From JBNJGT01 sp964473285 (GTDB lineage Archaea > Nanobdellota > Nanobdellia > Woesearchaeales > JACJVW01), in the NCBI GenBank assembly GCA_964473285.1, contig CAYYOI010000023.1, forward strand, positions 1-25,148: a DNA stretch of 25,148 nt. Direction: 5' to 3'. Shown piece by piece: positions 7,409-15,284 of the stretch; position 1 is the first letter of the stretch; every line of letters begins with the position of its first letter. The notes beneath the pieces were generated by a model that was not told the origin of the DNA, did not search any database, and saw nothing but the letters and a program-made list of their open reading frames with translations. Position numbers and translations under genes: made by a program.

Positions 7409-8629
7409 ATGAGCTTATTAATTAAAGATGTTTTGCTTAATGGAGAGATGACAAATATTCTTATTGAAGGGACAAAAATCACCCATATAGGCGAGTTCAG
7501 GGATGCAGAGGAAGTAATAGATGGGAAAGGTATGGCTGCGATCCCTCCTTTCATAAATGGGCATACTCATGCTGCAATGACTTTATTGAGGGGTTTTGCA
7601 GAAGACATGGCACTTGCGGACTGGCTTAAGAAGCATATATGGCCTTTGGAAAACCAGTTGACTGAAGAAGATGTGTATGTTGGTGCAAGGCTTGCATGCC
7701 TTGAGATGATAAAGACTGGCACGACTTTCTTTTGCGATATGTATTGGCATAGTCCAGGCACTATCAGGGCAGTGAATGAGATGGGCCTGAGAGCTGCTGT
7801 TTCAGGGGTATTTATCGATTTTTTTGATGAGGATACTGCGAAGGAGCAGATTGAAGCTAACAAGGAGGTCCTTGCTTATGGGAATGATAGGATAACTATG
7901 ATGCTTGGGCCACATTCAATATATACTGTTTCTGGAGAAAGCCTGAAGTGGATTGCGGGGTTTGCCCGGGAAAAAGGGCTTCTAATCCATATCCATCTGT
8001 CAGAAACAGAAAAGGAGGTAGCAGAATGTGTTGCTGAAAAGGGGATAAGGCCAGTCCATTACCTTGATAGTATTGGTCTTTTGGGAGATAATGTCTTGTT
8101 GTCACATTGCATATGGGTTGATGAGTCTGAGATTGAGGTCATCAGGAAAAGGGGATGCAGCATAGTGTATAATCCAGTCTCTAACATGAAACTTAGTTCT
8201 GGTGTATTTCCATATGAAAACCTGAAAGGGCTTCGAATGATGATTGGGACCGACGGGTGCGCATCAAATAACAATCTTGATATGATTGAAGAGATGAAAT
8301 GCGCTGGTCTTTTGCAGAAGTTTTTTACAGGTCCTCAGTCACTTCCTGCTGAAGATATACTCAGGATGGCAAGGGATGGCAGTTTTTTCAGCCTGGATAC
8401 AGGTGTTGGGGTTGGATCACTTGCAGACCTTTTGCTTATTGACCTGTCACATCATTCTCTTGTGCCAAGGCACGATCTCGCATCAAATCTTGTCTATTCA
8501 GCACGAAGCGAATGTATTGATACGACTATCTGCAATGGGCGTGTGCTCATGCGGGGTCGTGTTGTTGAAGGAGAGAAAGAGATAGTTGATGCGGCTGAAA
8601 GAACGGCTGCAAGGCTGGTTCAGCGATAG
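7409..8629 (+). CDS. mtaD: Amidohydrolase of the MTA/SAH/5'-deoxyadenosine deaminase family
   Basis: A 406-residue amidohydrolase-fold enzyme of the SsnA/MtaD subfamily. The metal-binding residues are all present: H52 and H54 in NGHTH, H196 in IHIHLSE with E199, H233 in LSHC, and D282 in IGTDG. GPHSIYT with H169 matches the substrate-binding His of TM0936-type deaminases. Archaeal members deaminate 5'-deoxyadenosine, 5'-methylthioadenosine or S-adenosylhomocysteine to the inosine forms, for recycling SAM by-products. Length is slightly below the 420-430 usual in the family. The start at 7409 is supported by a TATA-like box 25 nt upstream. aRF1 follows from its own promoter. Exact substrate preference cannot be read from sequence. 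Confidence 0.88.
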   Translation: MSLLIKDVLLNGEMTNILIEGTKITHIGEFRDAEEVIDGKGMAAIPPFINGHTHAAMTLLRGFAEDMALADWLKKHIWPLENQLTEEDVYVGARLACLEMIKTGTTFFCDMYWHSPGTIRAVNEMGLRAAVSGVFIDFFDEDTAKEQIEANKEVLAYGNDRITMMLGPHSIYTVSGESLKWIAGFAREKGLLIHIHLSETEKEVAECVAEKGIRPVHYLDSIGLLGDNVLLSHCIWVDESEIEVIRKRGCSIVYNPVSNMKLSSGVFPYENLKGLRMMIGTDGCASNNNLDMIEEMKCAGLLQKFFTGPQSLPAEDILRMARDGSFFSLDTGVGVGSLADLLLIDLSHHSLVPRHDLASNLVYSARSECIDTTICNGRVLMRGRVVEGEKEIVDAAERTAARLVQR

Positions 8630-8634
8630 GATAC

Positions 8635-8643
8635 TTTTATAAA
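8635..8643 (+). promoter_or_regulatory. TATA box of the aRF1 gene
   Basis: TTTTATAAA centred 27 nt before the ATG at 8666 indicates a leaderless transcript starting at or beside the start codon. Confidence 0.65.
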
Positions 8644-8665
8644 CAATACCTTTTTCTCTAATATC

Positions 8666-9772
8666 ATGTCTCTTACATCAAAAGAACAAAGGGAATTAAA
8701 GAAATTCGTGCAGGAGCTGGAGGATTTCAAAGGTCGAAATACTGAGCTTGTTACAGTCTATATTCCATCAGGTTATGACATAAATAAGATCCTTACGCAT
8801 CTTTCACAGGAGCAGGGGACTGCTACAAACATAAAATCCACTGCTACCCGTAAGAATGTGATCGATGCTTTGGAGAGGATGATACAGCACCTCAAGCTTT
8901 TCAAGCAGACTCCACCTAACGGACTTGCATGTTTTTCAGGCAATGTTGCTGAAAGGGAAGGCCAGTCAGATGTCAAGGTGTGGTCGATTGAGCCTCCTGT
9001 ACCCTTGAACACCAGGATATATCGCTGCGATAAGCAGTTCCTGCTTGACATATTGCGTGATATGCTTGATGTAAAGGAGATGTATGGTTTGGTAGTGATG
9101 GACAGGCGGGATGCTGATGTTGCGTATCTGAAAGGAAAAAGCATAGTTGAAGTCTCAAATGCAAGTTCTAATGTTCCTGGGAAGACCAAGGCAGGTGGAC
9201 AATCAGCTGCACGTTACGGACGGATAAGGGAGGATGCTGCAAAGGAATTCTATAAAAAGGTTTCTGAGCTGATGAAAGATGCATTCCTTGGTAATGATGA
9301 TGTAAAGGGAATCATTGTAGGCGGCCCTGGACCCACTAAGTATGAGCTTGTTGATAGCGGTTTTATCACAGGAAATGTGAAGGAAAAAATCATTGCCATT
9401 AAGGACTTGTCATATACTGGCCCTTTTGGTCTGCAGGAACTTGTTGAGAAAAGTGACGATGTGCTTGCAAATGAAGAAATAATAAAAGAGAAAAAACTGA
9501 TGGCACGCTTTTTTGAGTTGTTGAACAAGCAGCCGGGAATGGTATCTTATGGATATGAGCAGTGTAAGGAGCATCTTAGAATGGGTGCGGTTGATAAGCT
9601 TTTAGTTTCTGATGTTGTTGATGATTCAATGTATGAGGAACTGGAGGCACTTGCTGTGCAACTTGGTTCAGAAGTTATAATTGTATCTACAGAGACAAGG
9701 GAAGGTGTCCAGTTGCGTGATATCGGTAAGATTGCAGCAATCTTGCGGTATGAGGCTGATCTTAATGCCTGA
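8666..9772 (+). CDS. prf1: Peptide chain release factor aRF1
   Basis: The archaeal class I release factor, which reads all three stop codons and triggers peptide release on the ribosome. Stop-codon recognition motifs in the N domain are intact: TNIKS (54-58) and the YxCxxxF motif (Y119, C121, F125). The middle domain carries the catalytic GGQ at 177-179 within KAGGQSAARYGR. The C domain (about 260-368) ends with the usual ETREGVQL-IGKIAAILRY sequence. At 368 residues it is shorter than the roughly 400-415 of many euryarchaeal forms; the Cys-rich minidomain insertion of the C domain is missing. The C domain pairs with aPelota/aRF1 partners such as ABCE1. The gene is probably leaderless, and its end overlaps the SprT-like gene by 8 nt. 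Confidence 0.96.
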   Translation: MSLTSKEQRELKKFVQELEDFKGRNTELVTVYIPSGYDINKILTHLSQEQGTATNIKSTATRKNVIDALERMIQHLKLFKQTPPNGLACFSGNVAEREGQSDVKVWSIEPPVPLNTRIYRCDKQFLLDILRDMLDVKEMYGLVVMDRRDADVAYLKGKSIVEVSNASSNVPGKTKAGGQSAARYGRIREDAAKEFYKKVSELMKDAFLGNDDVKGIIVGGPGPTKYELVDSGFITGNVKEKIIAIKDLSYTGPFGLQELVEKSDDVLANEEIIKEKKLMARFFELLNKQPGMVSYGYEQCKEHLRMGAVDKLLVSDVVDDSMYEELEALAVQLGSEVIIVSTETREGVQLRDIGKIAAILRYEADLNA

Positions 9773-10394
9773 GGATGCTTATGTATGCTTATTCGGGAGT
9801 GAACCACCATATACTTTTGAGGTGACTTATTCTAATCGTTTCAAGCCTTTTAATGCAAGGGTTGAAAAAAAAGCAAAGCACATCTGTTTTAAGCTGAGCA
9901 GGAAATGGGAAGGTGTTGACTCTGATATAAAGAAGGGGCTTTACCAGGAGCTGCTCGCAAAACTATTTAGAGTGGGTGATGATACAAGATACATGGAACT
10001 GTATCGCATATTTGTTCATAATATGCATATAGCGGCTGAACGGATAGAAAGCGATCCCTATCTGGTGGAATCCTTCAACAGGGTCAATGAGCGTTATTTC
10101 TCCTTTAATGTAGAGATGCCTAATCTTTCATTTGGCAGGAGAACCAAACGGACCTTGGGCTCATACAATTTCCATGCAGACACGCTTACCATAAGCAGAG
10201 TGCTTAAGGATGGGCCTCGTGAGTTCCTGGATTATGTAATGTATCATGAACTTCTTCACAAATGGCTTAAGTTTGATTACACAAAAAGGAAGGCAAGGCA
10301 TCATACCTCTGAGTTCAAGAGACTGGAAAAACAGTTTGAGGATTATGAGGGTGTGGAGAAACGCCTGAAAAGATTCCTTAACGGAAGATCCTGA
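9765..10394 (+). CDS. SprT/YgjP-like zinc metallopeptidase domain protein, 209 aa
   Basis: The C-terminal part contains an HExxH zinc site, H161-E162-L-L-H165, followed by KARHHTSEF with H179/H180 as candidate third ligand. This is the HELLH...HH-x-x-EF-x-x-L-E arrangement of SprT/M48-like minigluzincins. The N-terminal 120 residues (start MPEDAYVCLFG) match no family I can name but include basic strands suited to nucleic acid or protein binding. I chose ATG 9765 rather than the more upstream in-frame ATG at 9681. The former overlaps prf1 by only 8 nt and has a GAGG at a usable distance, while the extra 28 residues of the longer frame lie inside prf1 and look non-conserved. Likely co-transcribed with prf1. 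The last 17 bp overlap the converging surface protein gene. Confidence 0.8.
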   Translation: MPEDAYVCLFGSEPPYTFEVTYSNRFKPFNARVEKKAKHICFKLSRKWEGVDSDIKKGLYQELLAKLFRVGDDTRYMELYRIFVHNMHIAAERIESDPYLVESFNRVNERYFSFNVEMPNLSFGRRTKRTLGSYNFHADTLTISRVLKDGPREFLDYVMYHELLHKWLKFDYTKRKARHHTSEFKRLEKQFEDYEGVEKRLKRFLNGRS

Positions 10395-13300
10395 TCATCC
10401 TGAAGTTTGCATTCTTCCATGCGGTGTAGAATAATATCTTCTTCACTCTCCTGTTCTTTATGTTGTTCAGGTAGTCGTGATAGATTATGTCCCTGTCGTT
10501 GTATCCTGTAATGATTACGTTGTTCCTGACATACCTGTTCTCCTGCTGGGGGTCTTGCGCAAGGATCTGTGCTATTATGATTCCTTTTTTCATTTCTTTT
10601 TTCAGTTGCTCTATTGTCATCTCTCTTTTCTGGTATTTGGCTCCTTTCTTAATTGTCTTTTTCAACAGGTCCAGGTCATGATGATTCTTGCTGTACTTTA
10701 TATTGTCTGATATTTCAACTGTGTTGTTGAGGTTTGTGCTGGCGTATGCAATGCGGATAAGACTGTTGTTTTTTGTGGCAGGTATGTTTCTTACTTTCTC
10801 TAACAGGATCTTTTTCTTGAGCCACTTATGGACATACATGTGAGCTGAAAGAAGAGTCAAAAGCAGGCTTTTTTCGTATGTTATGTTTGTTATCTTTATG
10901 AAAGGGACCTTGAGATGCTTGCTTTTTATCTTTTTGAGGAAGGGGTTTATTGTCTTGTTTATTTGTTTGTAACCTGATACGATCTTTTCTTTTCCTGTCT
11001 GTATCCTTTCTTTGATTGTATCTCCAAAATAGTAGATGAATTCGTTTTGTTTTGCTCTTCGCTTCATGTCATCTATTAGAATATACCAGTAGGTGAGGGT
11101 CTTGTCAACGATGTTTACGTATGCGCTTTTATTTATTGTTCCTGCTTTTATCCTTCTTACTTCATAGGCGTAGCCGTAATGGCCTCCGGCAACACCGATT
11201 ATTGCAACAAGGATTATCATGATGAGGAAAGGCCATAATCTGGATTCACTCTCTCGTTTTATCTCCCCTGGTTTCTCAATGCTTGTATCCAGTGGTTCAT
11301 CATCCTTCCTTACTATGTTAGTGTCATCGGGGGTCTCTTCCTCTTCCTCGGAGATACAGTCCTTGGTGTGGAACTCTTCTGTTGTGCCTCCCTGTAGGCT
11401 TAACCTGTATTGGCCTTTCTCCTTTGGAGTGAATGTGACCAGGCCTTCACTATCAGTCATAAGAGACATTACCTCTTCATAGGTATTATTGATAACTCTC
11501 TCTACTGTAATATCCTTGTTTTCCAACGGACCGCAGGTCTCCATCCCATCGATAATATCCCCCTGGGTCTCGCAGGTGGCTCTAGGAACAAGCTTGACTG
11601 CTTTTATTGTCATGCTGTCTTCAAGACAATTCCTGGGGAAGATTATGATTGCAGATGATTCGCTGTCATCGCAGATTCCGCAATCCTTTTTGCAGGTCTC
11701 GCAGCTTTCAATATCATTGCATACATCATCCCCGCAATAGTTTACATGTATTGTTATCTCCATCCAGTTACTTAGTCCGTATTCATCTGTGATGGTTATG
11801 TTGATCTTGTGTGTACCACGCTGGTCTGCTGAGGGATGGCTTCTAATGATTCCGTTATTGCTTATCTGGAATGCTGTGGAGTTTGTCCTGAAAGTGATCT
11901 GGTCTCCGTCATAATCTGTGGCGTTTATTGTCAGGTTGAACTGCTCGTAATTATAGGCATCATATTCTGTCTTATCCACATTGAAGATAGGTGGGTCGTT
12001 CACATCGATCACATTGAATGTCACTGTCTGGGAAACGTTATGAACCTGGTCTGAGACCGTGAAGATTACAGGAATCTCACCGCTAACCCTGGGTCCTGGT
12101 GTCCAGGAGACTCTTGCAAGGGTATTGTTGATCTTTGTTATTGAGATATTATTGTTATTGCTTGTATAGCTAAGCTGGTCATTGTCGATGTCAGAGGCTG
12201 TTATGTTGAATCGTATCTCTTCTCCTTGTTCAAGGGTCATATCAGGGATTGGGTCAAATTCAGGAGGGGTGACTGTAAAGGTGATTGTCTCTGAGAACTC
12301 CCTGACTTGTTGCCAGCCATGAATATCCTCTGCACTGATACTAAAATTGACAGTCTGGTTAGCATGGTCTTCCCAAGGGGCTGTTATGTTGAATGTGAAC
12401 TCCTGTCCTCCTTCCAGGTCTCCTGTCCCTGGAGTCATGTTTAAAGGTCCTTCCCAACCTGTATCCCATAGGTTGTATCTTATGGTTGGCGCATCGTTAA
12501 GAAGCGGCGATGTGTCCTGTAGTGTTACAGTTATCTGCATATCACCTGAAGAATATCGGTTCAGATTTGTCCAGGTGGTTGATACGAAGCTGGGAGGAAG
12601 GGTATCTATGATTATCCAGTCAGAGCTTGCATTGCCGATGTTCCCTGCTGAATCTTCTGCCCATACATAAACAGACACGTTTCCCTGGGTAAACACGCTC
12701 ATCTGGGTTTGCGTTCCAGTCTCATTAAACCCTTGGGTTGTCATCTGGTTGTTTGATGTGTTATAGTAATAACGGGATATATTTGATATGTCATTAAACC
12801 CTGACCATGATATGTCCAGTAGGGTTGATGTTGCATATTTTGAGCCATTCTCAATGGATACGCTTGCGTTAAGGTTAGAGGGAGGAGTGATATCATTATA
12901 AAGCACATGTGTCGTATCTTCACTTATCAATCCGTTCATGGTGTTGTTGCACTGGAAATAGAATGTATTCTCACCCTCCTGGTAGAAAGGGATGCTTGCG
13001 GAATGGCTTTCTTCACCTGTTGTGTTCATGATGGTTTTTGAATCAAAAGGAGTATTGTTTGCTGTAGCATACCTGCATTCTGCAGGAAGGGTTGTCTCAA
13101 AGCTGATTACCTGGTCAGTATTGAACCAACCTGTGGGTGTTATGTTCTCTATTGATACTGAACCTTCGTTGACCCTGAAAGTGCGGGTCTCTGATTCAAT
13201 TACTAATGTGGGTGTCAGGTGGGGATCATGTATCTGGACTTTCCAGTAATATCTGTCATCGGAAAGGGCCTGGGTGCTTGTCAGAGTGTGGTTCTCCTCT

Positions 13301-13854
13301 GAATTGGTTATATTGATCTCAGGGCTTGAGAAATCCGGGTCATTATCTATAATGAGCCTGTGAAGGTTAGTACTTCCCTGATCATACGAAAAGTCCCATG
13401 TGAACTGGGTCATGTTTGGCTGGATGCTGTCGTTTGCAGGGGAAAGCAGAGGTATGACATATTCCATATCCTGGGCTATGGGTACGTCGAAGGCTGAAGG
13501 TGTCGGTGATGGTGGTGGATGTATTGTCACGTTTTCAGGCAAAGCCTGGGTTGCAATAGGGGGATTGGCCCATGCGCGGGAACGGATTATGTAATCCGCA
13601 TCATCTGGTACAGTCTGGCTGAATGTAATGATGGTCATTCCCCTTGTTGCATTTATGGTTGTTGAATTCTGGGTTCTGCTTTCAATAAGGGTTCCGTTAG
13701 GATAGAACAGTTCAGCCTGCACCTCTGCATCCCCTCCACCATGGCCTGTGGTATTGACCATGGCGTTTATTGTTGCCGGGGCTCCAGCTGCAGCTAGGGA
13801 AAAGATGCTTATAATCAGCATTAATACAAGTCCTTTTATTGCAGGGTGTCCCAT
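10378..13854 (-). CDS. Single-pass surface protein with Ig/cadherin-like ectodomain and degenerate C39-like cytoplasmic tail, 1158 aa
   Basis: Order of parts: signal peptide (1-23, hydrophobic core then AAAG); Ig-like repeats with many N-glycosylation sequons; two cadherin-like domains (about 528-705, with FNITASDIDNDQLSY and LTINATDYDGDQITF); a Cys-rich module at 707-728 (CGDDVC..C..C...CGIC pattern) plus four Cys farther on; one transmembrane helix (873-893); and a basic 265-residue cytoplasmic tail. The end of the tail (1079-1158) follows the archaeal C39-like peptidase pattern: MTIEQLKKEMKKG, then VIITGY, IIYHD and NRRVKK..FYTAW. The His expected before VIITGY is Asn (N1111), and the tail has no Cys at all, so it cannot be an active cysteine protease; D1127 remains. 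Its ATG overlaps the upstream HTH gene by 19 nt. A surface receptor is a reasonable guess; the ligand is unknown. Confidence 0.88.
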   Translation of the reverse strand: MGHPAIKGLVLMLIISIFSLAAAGAPATINAMVNTTGHGGGDAEVQAELFYPNGTLIESRTQNSTTINATRGMTIITFSQTVPDDADYIIRSRAWANPPIATQALPENVTIHPPPSPTPSAFDVPIAQDMEYVIPLLSPANDSIQPNMTQFTWDFSYDQGSTNLHRLIIDNDPDFSSPEINITNSEENHTLTSTQALSDDRYYWKVQIHDPHLTPTLVIESETRTFRVNEGSVSIENITPTGWFNTDQVISFETTLPAECRYATANNTPFDSKTIMNTTGEESHSASIPFYQEGENTFYFQCNNTMNGLISEDTTHVLYNDITPPSNLNASVSIENGSKYATSTLLDISWSGFNDISNISRYYYNTSNNQMTTQGFNETGTQTQMSVFTQGNVSVYVWAEDSAGNIGNASSDWIIIDTLPPSFVSTTWTNLNRYSSGDMQITVTLQDTSPLLNDAPTIRYNLWDTGWEGPLNMTPGTGDLEGGQEFTFNITAPWEDHANQTVNFSISAEDIHGWQQVREFSETITFTVTPPEFDPIPDMTLEQGEEIRFNITASDIDNDQLSYTSNNNNISITKINNTLARVSWTPGPRVSGEIPVIFTVSDQVHNVSQTVTFNVIDVNDPPIFNVDKTEYDAYNYEQFNLTINATDYDGDQITFRTNSTAFQISNNGIIRSHPSADQRGTHKINITITDEYGLSNWMEITIHVNYCGDDVCNDIESCETCKKDCGICDDSESSAIIIFPRNCLEDSMTIKAVKLVPRATCETQGDIIDGMETCGPLENKDITVERVINNTYEEVMSLMTDSEGLVTFTPKEKGQYRLSLQGGTTEEFHTKDCISEEEEETPDDTNIVRKDDEPLDTSIEKPGEIKRESESRLWPFLIMIILVAIIGVAGGHYGYAYEVRRIKAGTINKSAYVNIVDKTLTYWYILIDDMKRRAKQNEFIYYFGDTIKERIQTGKEKIVSGYKQINKTINPFLKKIKSKHLKVPFIKITNITYEKSLLLTLLSAHMYVHKWLKKKILLEKVRNIPATKNNSLIRIAYASTNLNNTVEISDNIKYSKNHHDLDLLKKTIKKGAKYQKREMTIEQLKKEMKKGIIIAQILAQDPQQENRYVRNNVIITGYNDRDIIYHDYLNNIKNRRVKKILFYTAWKNANFRMIRIFR

Positions 13855-14399
13855 AGTCTGAGGCTGAGTTCTTTTGTCAGTTTGTTTTCTTCTACAGCGT
13901 GAAGGTCTATCATTGTCTGTATAGGTGATGTGATACTTTCTTTGGTCATTATGGTTTTTGGTTCTTTGTGAAGGATGATTTTTGTCTGACCCGGGTCAAG
14001 GCGGTTAAGGGTTGTTATGATATTGGGATTTGCGTAAGCGTGGAGCTCTTCTGTAATTTCTATTTCCTGGATCTCTTCCAGGGCGCTATGAAGACACAGG
14101 ATAGCTTCTTTTTTCAGGATCTTTTTAGCTTCTTTTTTTGTGCAGTTGATCTCGATTGTCCGGTCTTCTTCTAATACATGCTGGTCAGCGATGTGTCTTA
14201 TGAGCTTGTTAGGGGCGATAAGGAGGTATCTGCCTGTCTCTCTTTTTGCAATACCTTTTTGGATGAGCCATTTTGTGATTGTATTGACCCTGCCGATGGA
14301 CACATTGCTTTTTTCTGAGATTTTGCTCTGGGTAAAAGAAGGGGCTTGTAAAATAGCATCAAGTATCATCAAGGTCTTTTGGCTGGTGAGTCTTTTCAT
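13836..14399 (-). CDS. AbiEi-like winged-helix DNA-binding protein, 187 aa
   Basis: Residues about 1-60 form a winged helix-turn-helix (LMILDAILQAPSFTQSKISEKSNVSIGRVNTITKWLIQKGI then a basic wing). The remainder ends with SPIQTMIDLHAVEENKLTKEL, resembling the SP-x-Q-x-x-x-D-L segment of AbiEi-type antitoxin and related regulator proteins. No AbiEii nucleotidyltransferase toxin gene is adjacent, so a toxin-antitoxin role is unsupported; it may simply be a transcriptional regulator. The 3' end overlaps the start of the 1158-aa surface protein gene by 19 nt, so the two are almost certainly co-translated. The upstream 154 bp is AT-rich with possible TATA boxes. Confidence 0.75.
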   Translation of the reverse strand: MKRLTSQKTLMILDAILQAPSFTQSKISEKSNVSIGRVNTITKWLIQKGIAKRETGRYLLIAPNKLIRHIADQHVLEEDRTIEINCTKKEAKKILKKEAILCLHSALEEIQEIEITEELHAYANPNIITTLNRLDPGQTKIILHKEPKTIMTKESITSPIQTMIDLHAVEENKLTKELSLRLWDTLQ

Positions 14400-14553
14400 T
14401 TATTCATGAATTTTTCACTTTTTTATGATTTCTTTAGTTTTTACTATTTTATCTTTTTTTTTAATTTTAATTTATTTTATACTTTATCTTGTTGATTTAT
14501 CTGCTTTTTTTAGTATTTAGAGAAAATAGGATTTAAAATTCTTTCGGTTTATT
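14400..14553 (-). promoter_or_regulatory. AT-rich leader and promoter region of the HTH/surface-protein operon
   Basis: No gene is seen in this spacer. On the minus strand an AACCGAAA stretch (14542-14549, BRE-like) precedes TTTTAAAT (about 14531-14538), a plausible promoter. It would give a leader of roughly 110 nt that is almost entirely A and U with long A runs. A second TATA-like stretch lies at about 14470-14483. Confidence 0.45.
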
Positions 14554-15129
14554 TTACTTTTTGCCTTTATACAGGACTTTCTTTTCAAAGGGACATTCTT
14601 TCAGAAAATCACTTAGGCCTCTTGTGACTTGTGAGTCCCAATTATTCAGGAGAAGTTCAACCTCATCAATGGGAATATTGGTCTTTAGCGCTATCTCATG
14701 CGTTGTGAAGTATTTGGTGGGGTTGTTGTTCAGGAAATCGATAATCTTCTTGGTTTTTTTTGAGTCGACCCAGAGCCCCTGGAAGAAGCGCTGTAACCTG
14801 GATTTTTGTGGGCTGTTGCGTGTTATGCAAAGGACATTTGACTTGATTATCCTTTGCTTGTTTCCTTCATAGATGACCTTAGTCTCTATAAGGCCTGATT
14901 CCTCCAGCCTTTTGAGGTTTTCATGAATTGTGGAGGAGGAATGGCCTATCTCTTTTTTCAGGGAGGTGGCATTATGATTATCCTTTCCAGAGAGGGATAT
15001 CAGGATCTTTCGGGGGATATCCTGGGTCCAGCTTTTCTCGATCTGGTATTTGGTTTCAGAGGGTATCGTGGTGGGAAGAATCTCTATGATCTTTTTTGTG
15101 CGCTGGTGATAATATACGCAGATCTCCAT
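14554..15129 (-). CDS. Double winged-helix regulator divergent from the archaellum operon, 191 aa
   Basis: Residues about 38-100 form an ArsR-like winged helix (IPRKILISLSG...SSSTIHENLKRLEESGLIETKVIYEGNKQRIIKS). A second helix-turn-helix-like segment follows (about 125-170: KKIIDFLNNNPTKYFTTHEIALKTNIPIDEVELLLNNW). No ligand-binding domain or membrane segment is visible. The gene is transcribed away from the archaellum genes across a 155-bp spacer that holds a perfect palindrome. A TATA box at 15148-15160 lies 25 nt from the ATG, so the mRNA is leaderless. Position and domain type suggest a regulator of archaellum expression, possibly autoregulated. It is not recognisable as a known archaellum regulator such as EarA or ArnR, and that role is inference. 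The next gene on the same strand encodes another HTH protein. Confidence 0.8.
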   Translation of the reverse strand: MEICVYYHQRTKKIIEILPTTIPSETKYQIEKSWTQDIPRKILISLSGKDNHNATSLKKEIGHSSSTIHENLKRLEESGLIETKVIYEGNKQRIIKSNVLCITRNSPQKSRLQRFFQGLWVDSKKTKKIIDFLNNNPTKYFTTHEIALKTNIPIDEVELLLNNWDSQVTRGLSDFLKECPFEKKVLYKGKK

Positions 15130-15147
15130 GAGAAGTTTTACTTTGGA

Positions 15148-15160
15148 TTTTATATATTAA
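15148..15160 (-). promoter_or_regulatory. TATA box of the double winged-helix regulator
   Basis: On the minus strand TTAATATATAAAA is centred about 25 nt before the ATG at 15129, with no Shine-Dalgarno site, indicating leaderless transcription. Confidence 0.6.
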
Positions 15161-15168
15161 TGTTTCCC

Positions 15169-15189
15169 TTTTTCGGGAATCCCGAAAAA
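15169..15189. promoter_or_regulatory. Perfect 21-bp palindrome, probable operator
   Basis: Ten-base arms TTTTTCGGGA and TCCCGAAAAA flank one central A. The palindrome sits about 9 bp upstream of the regulator's TATA box and about 9 bp upstream of the BRE of the archaellum promoter. It lies between the two divergent promoters, where a dimeric winged-helix protein could act on both. Confidence 0.65.
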
Positions 15190-15197
15190 CTGAAAAA

Positions 15198-15216
15198 CCG
15201 AAATATTTATATATAT
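15198..15216 (+). promoter_or_regulatory. BRE and TATA box of the archaellum operon
   Basis: CCGAAA (15198-15203) directly precedes TTTATATATA (about 15206-15215), a BRE plus TATA arrangement. A similar CGAAAG-TTTATAAAA order is seen at the tRNA-Asn promoter in this window. Transcription should start near 15237, leaving a leader of about 48 nt. GAAGGTAT at 15271-15278 serves as Shine-Dalgarno site for the first gene. Confidence 0.6.
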
Positions 15217-15284
15217 TTTAGTAGGGAAGTACATATATAGCAGATTACATAAAGCACACTTAATATACAAGAAGGTATCCTAGA

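Noticed and set aside
9681..9764. Upstream in-frame start for the SprT-like protein
   Set aside because: The extra 28 residues lie fully within the aRF1 coding sequence and look like shadow translation; ATG 9765 has a Shine-Dalgarno-like GAGG and a minimal overlap.
10477..13594. Open frames on both strands inside the 1158-aa surface protein gene
   Set aside because: Same reason as for the other surface gene: antisense or out-of-frame shadows without independent support.
13836..14399. AbiE-type toxin-antitoxin system
   Set aside because: Only the AbiEi-like HTH part is present; no AbiEii nucleotidyltransferase gene lies next to it, and it overlaps a surface protein gene instead.
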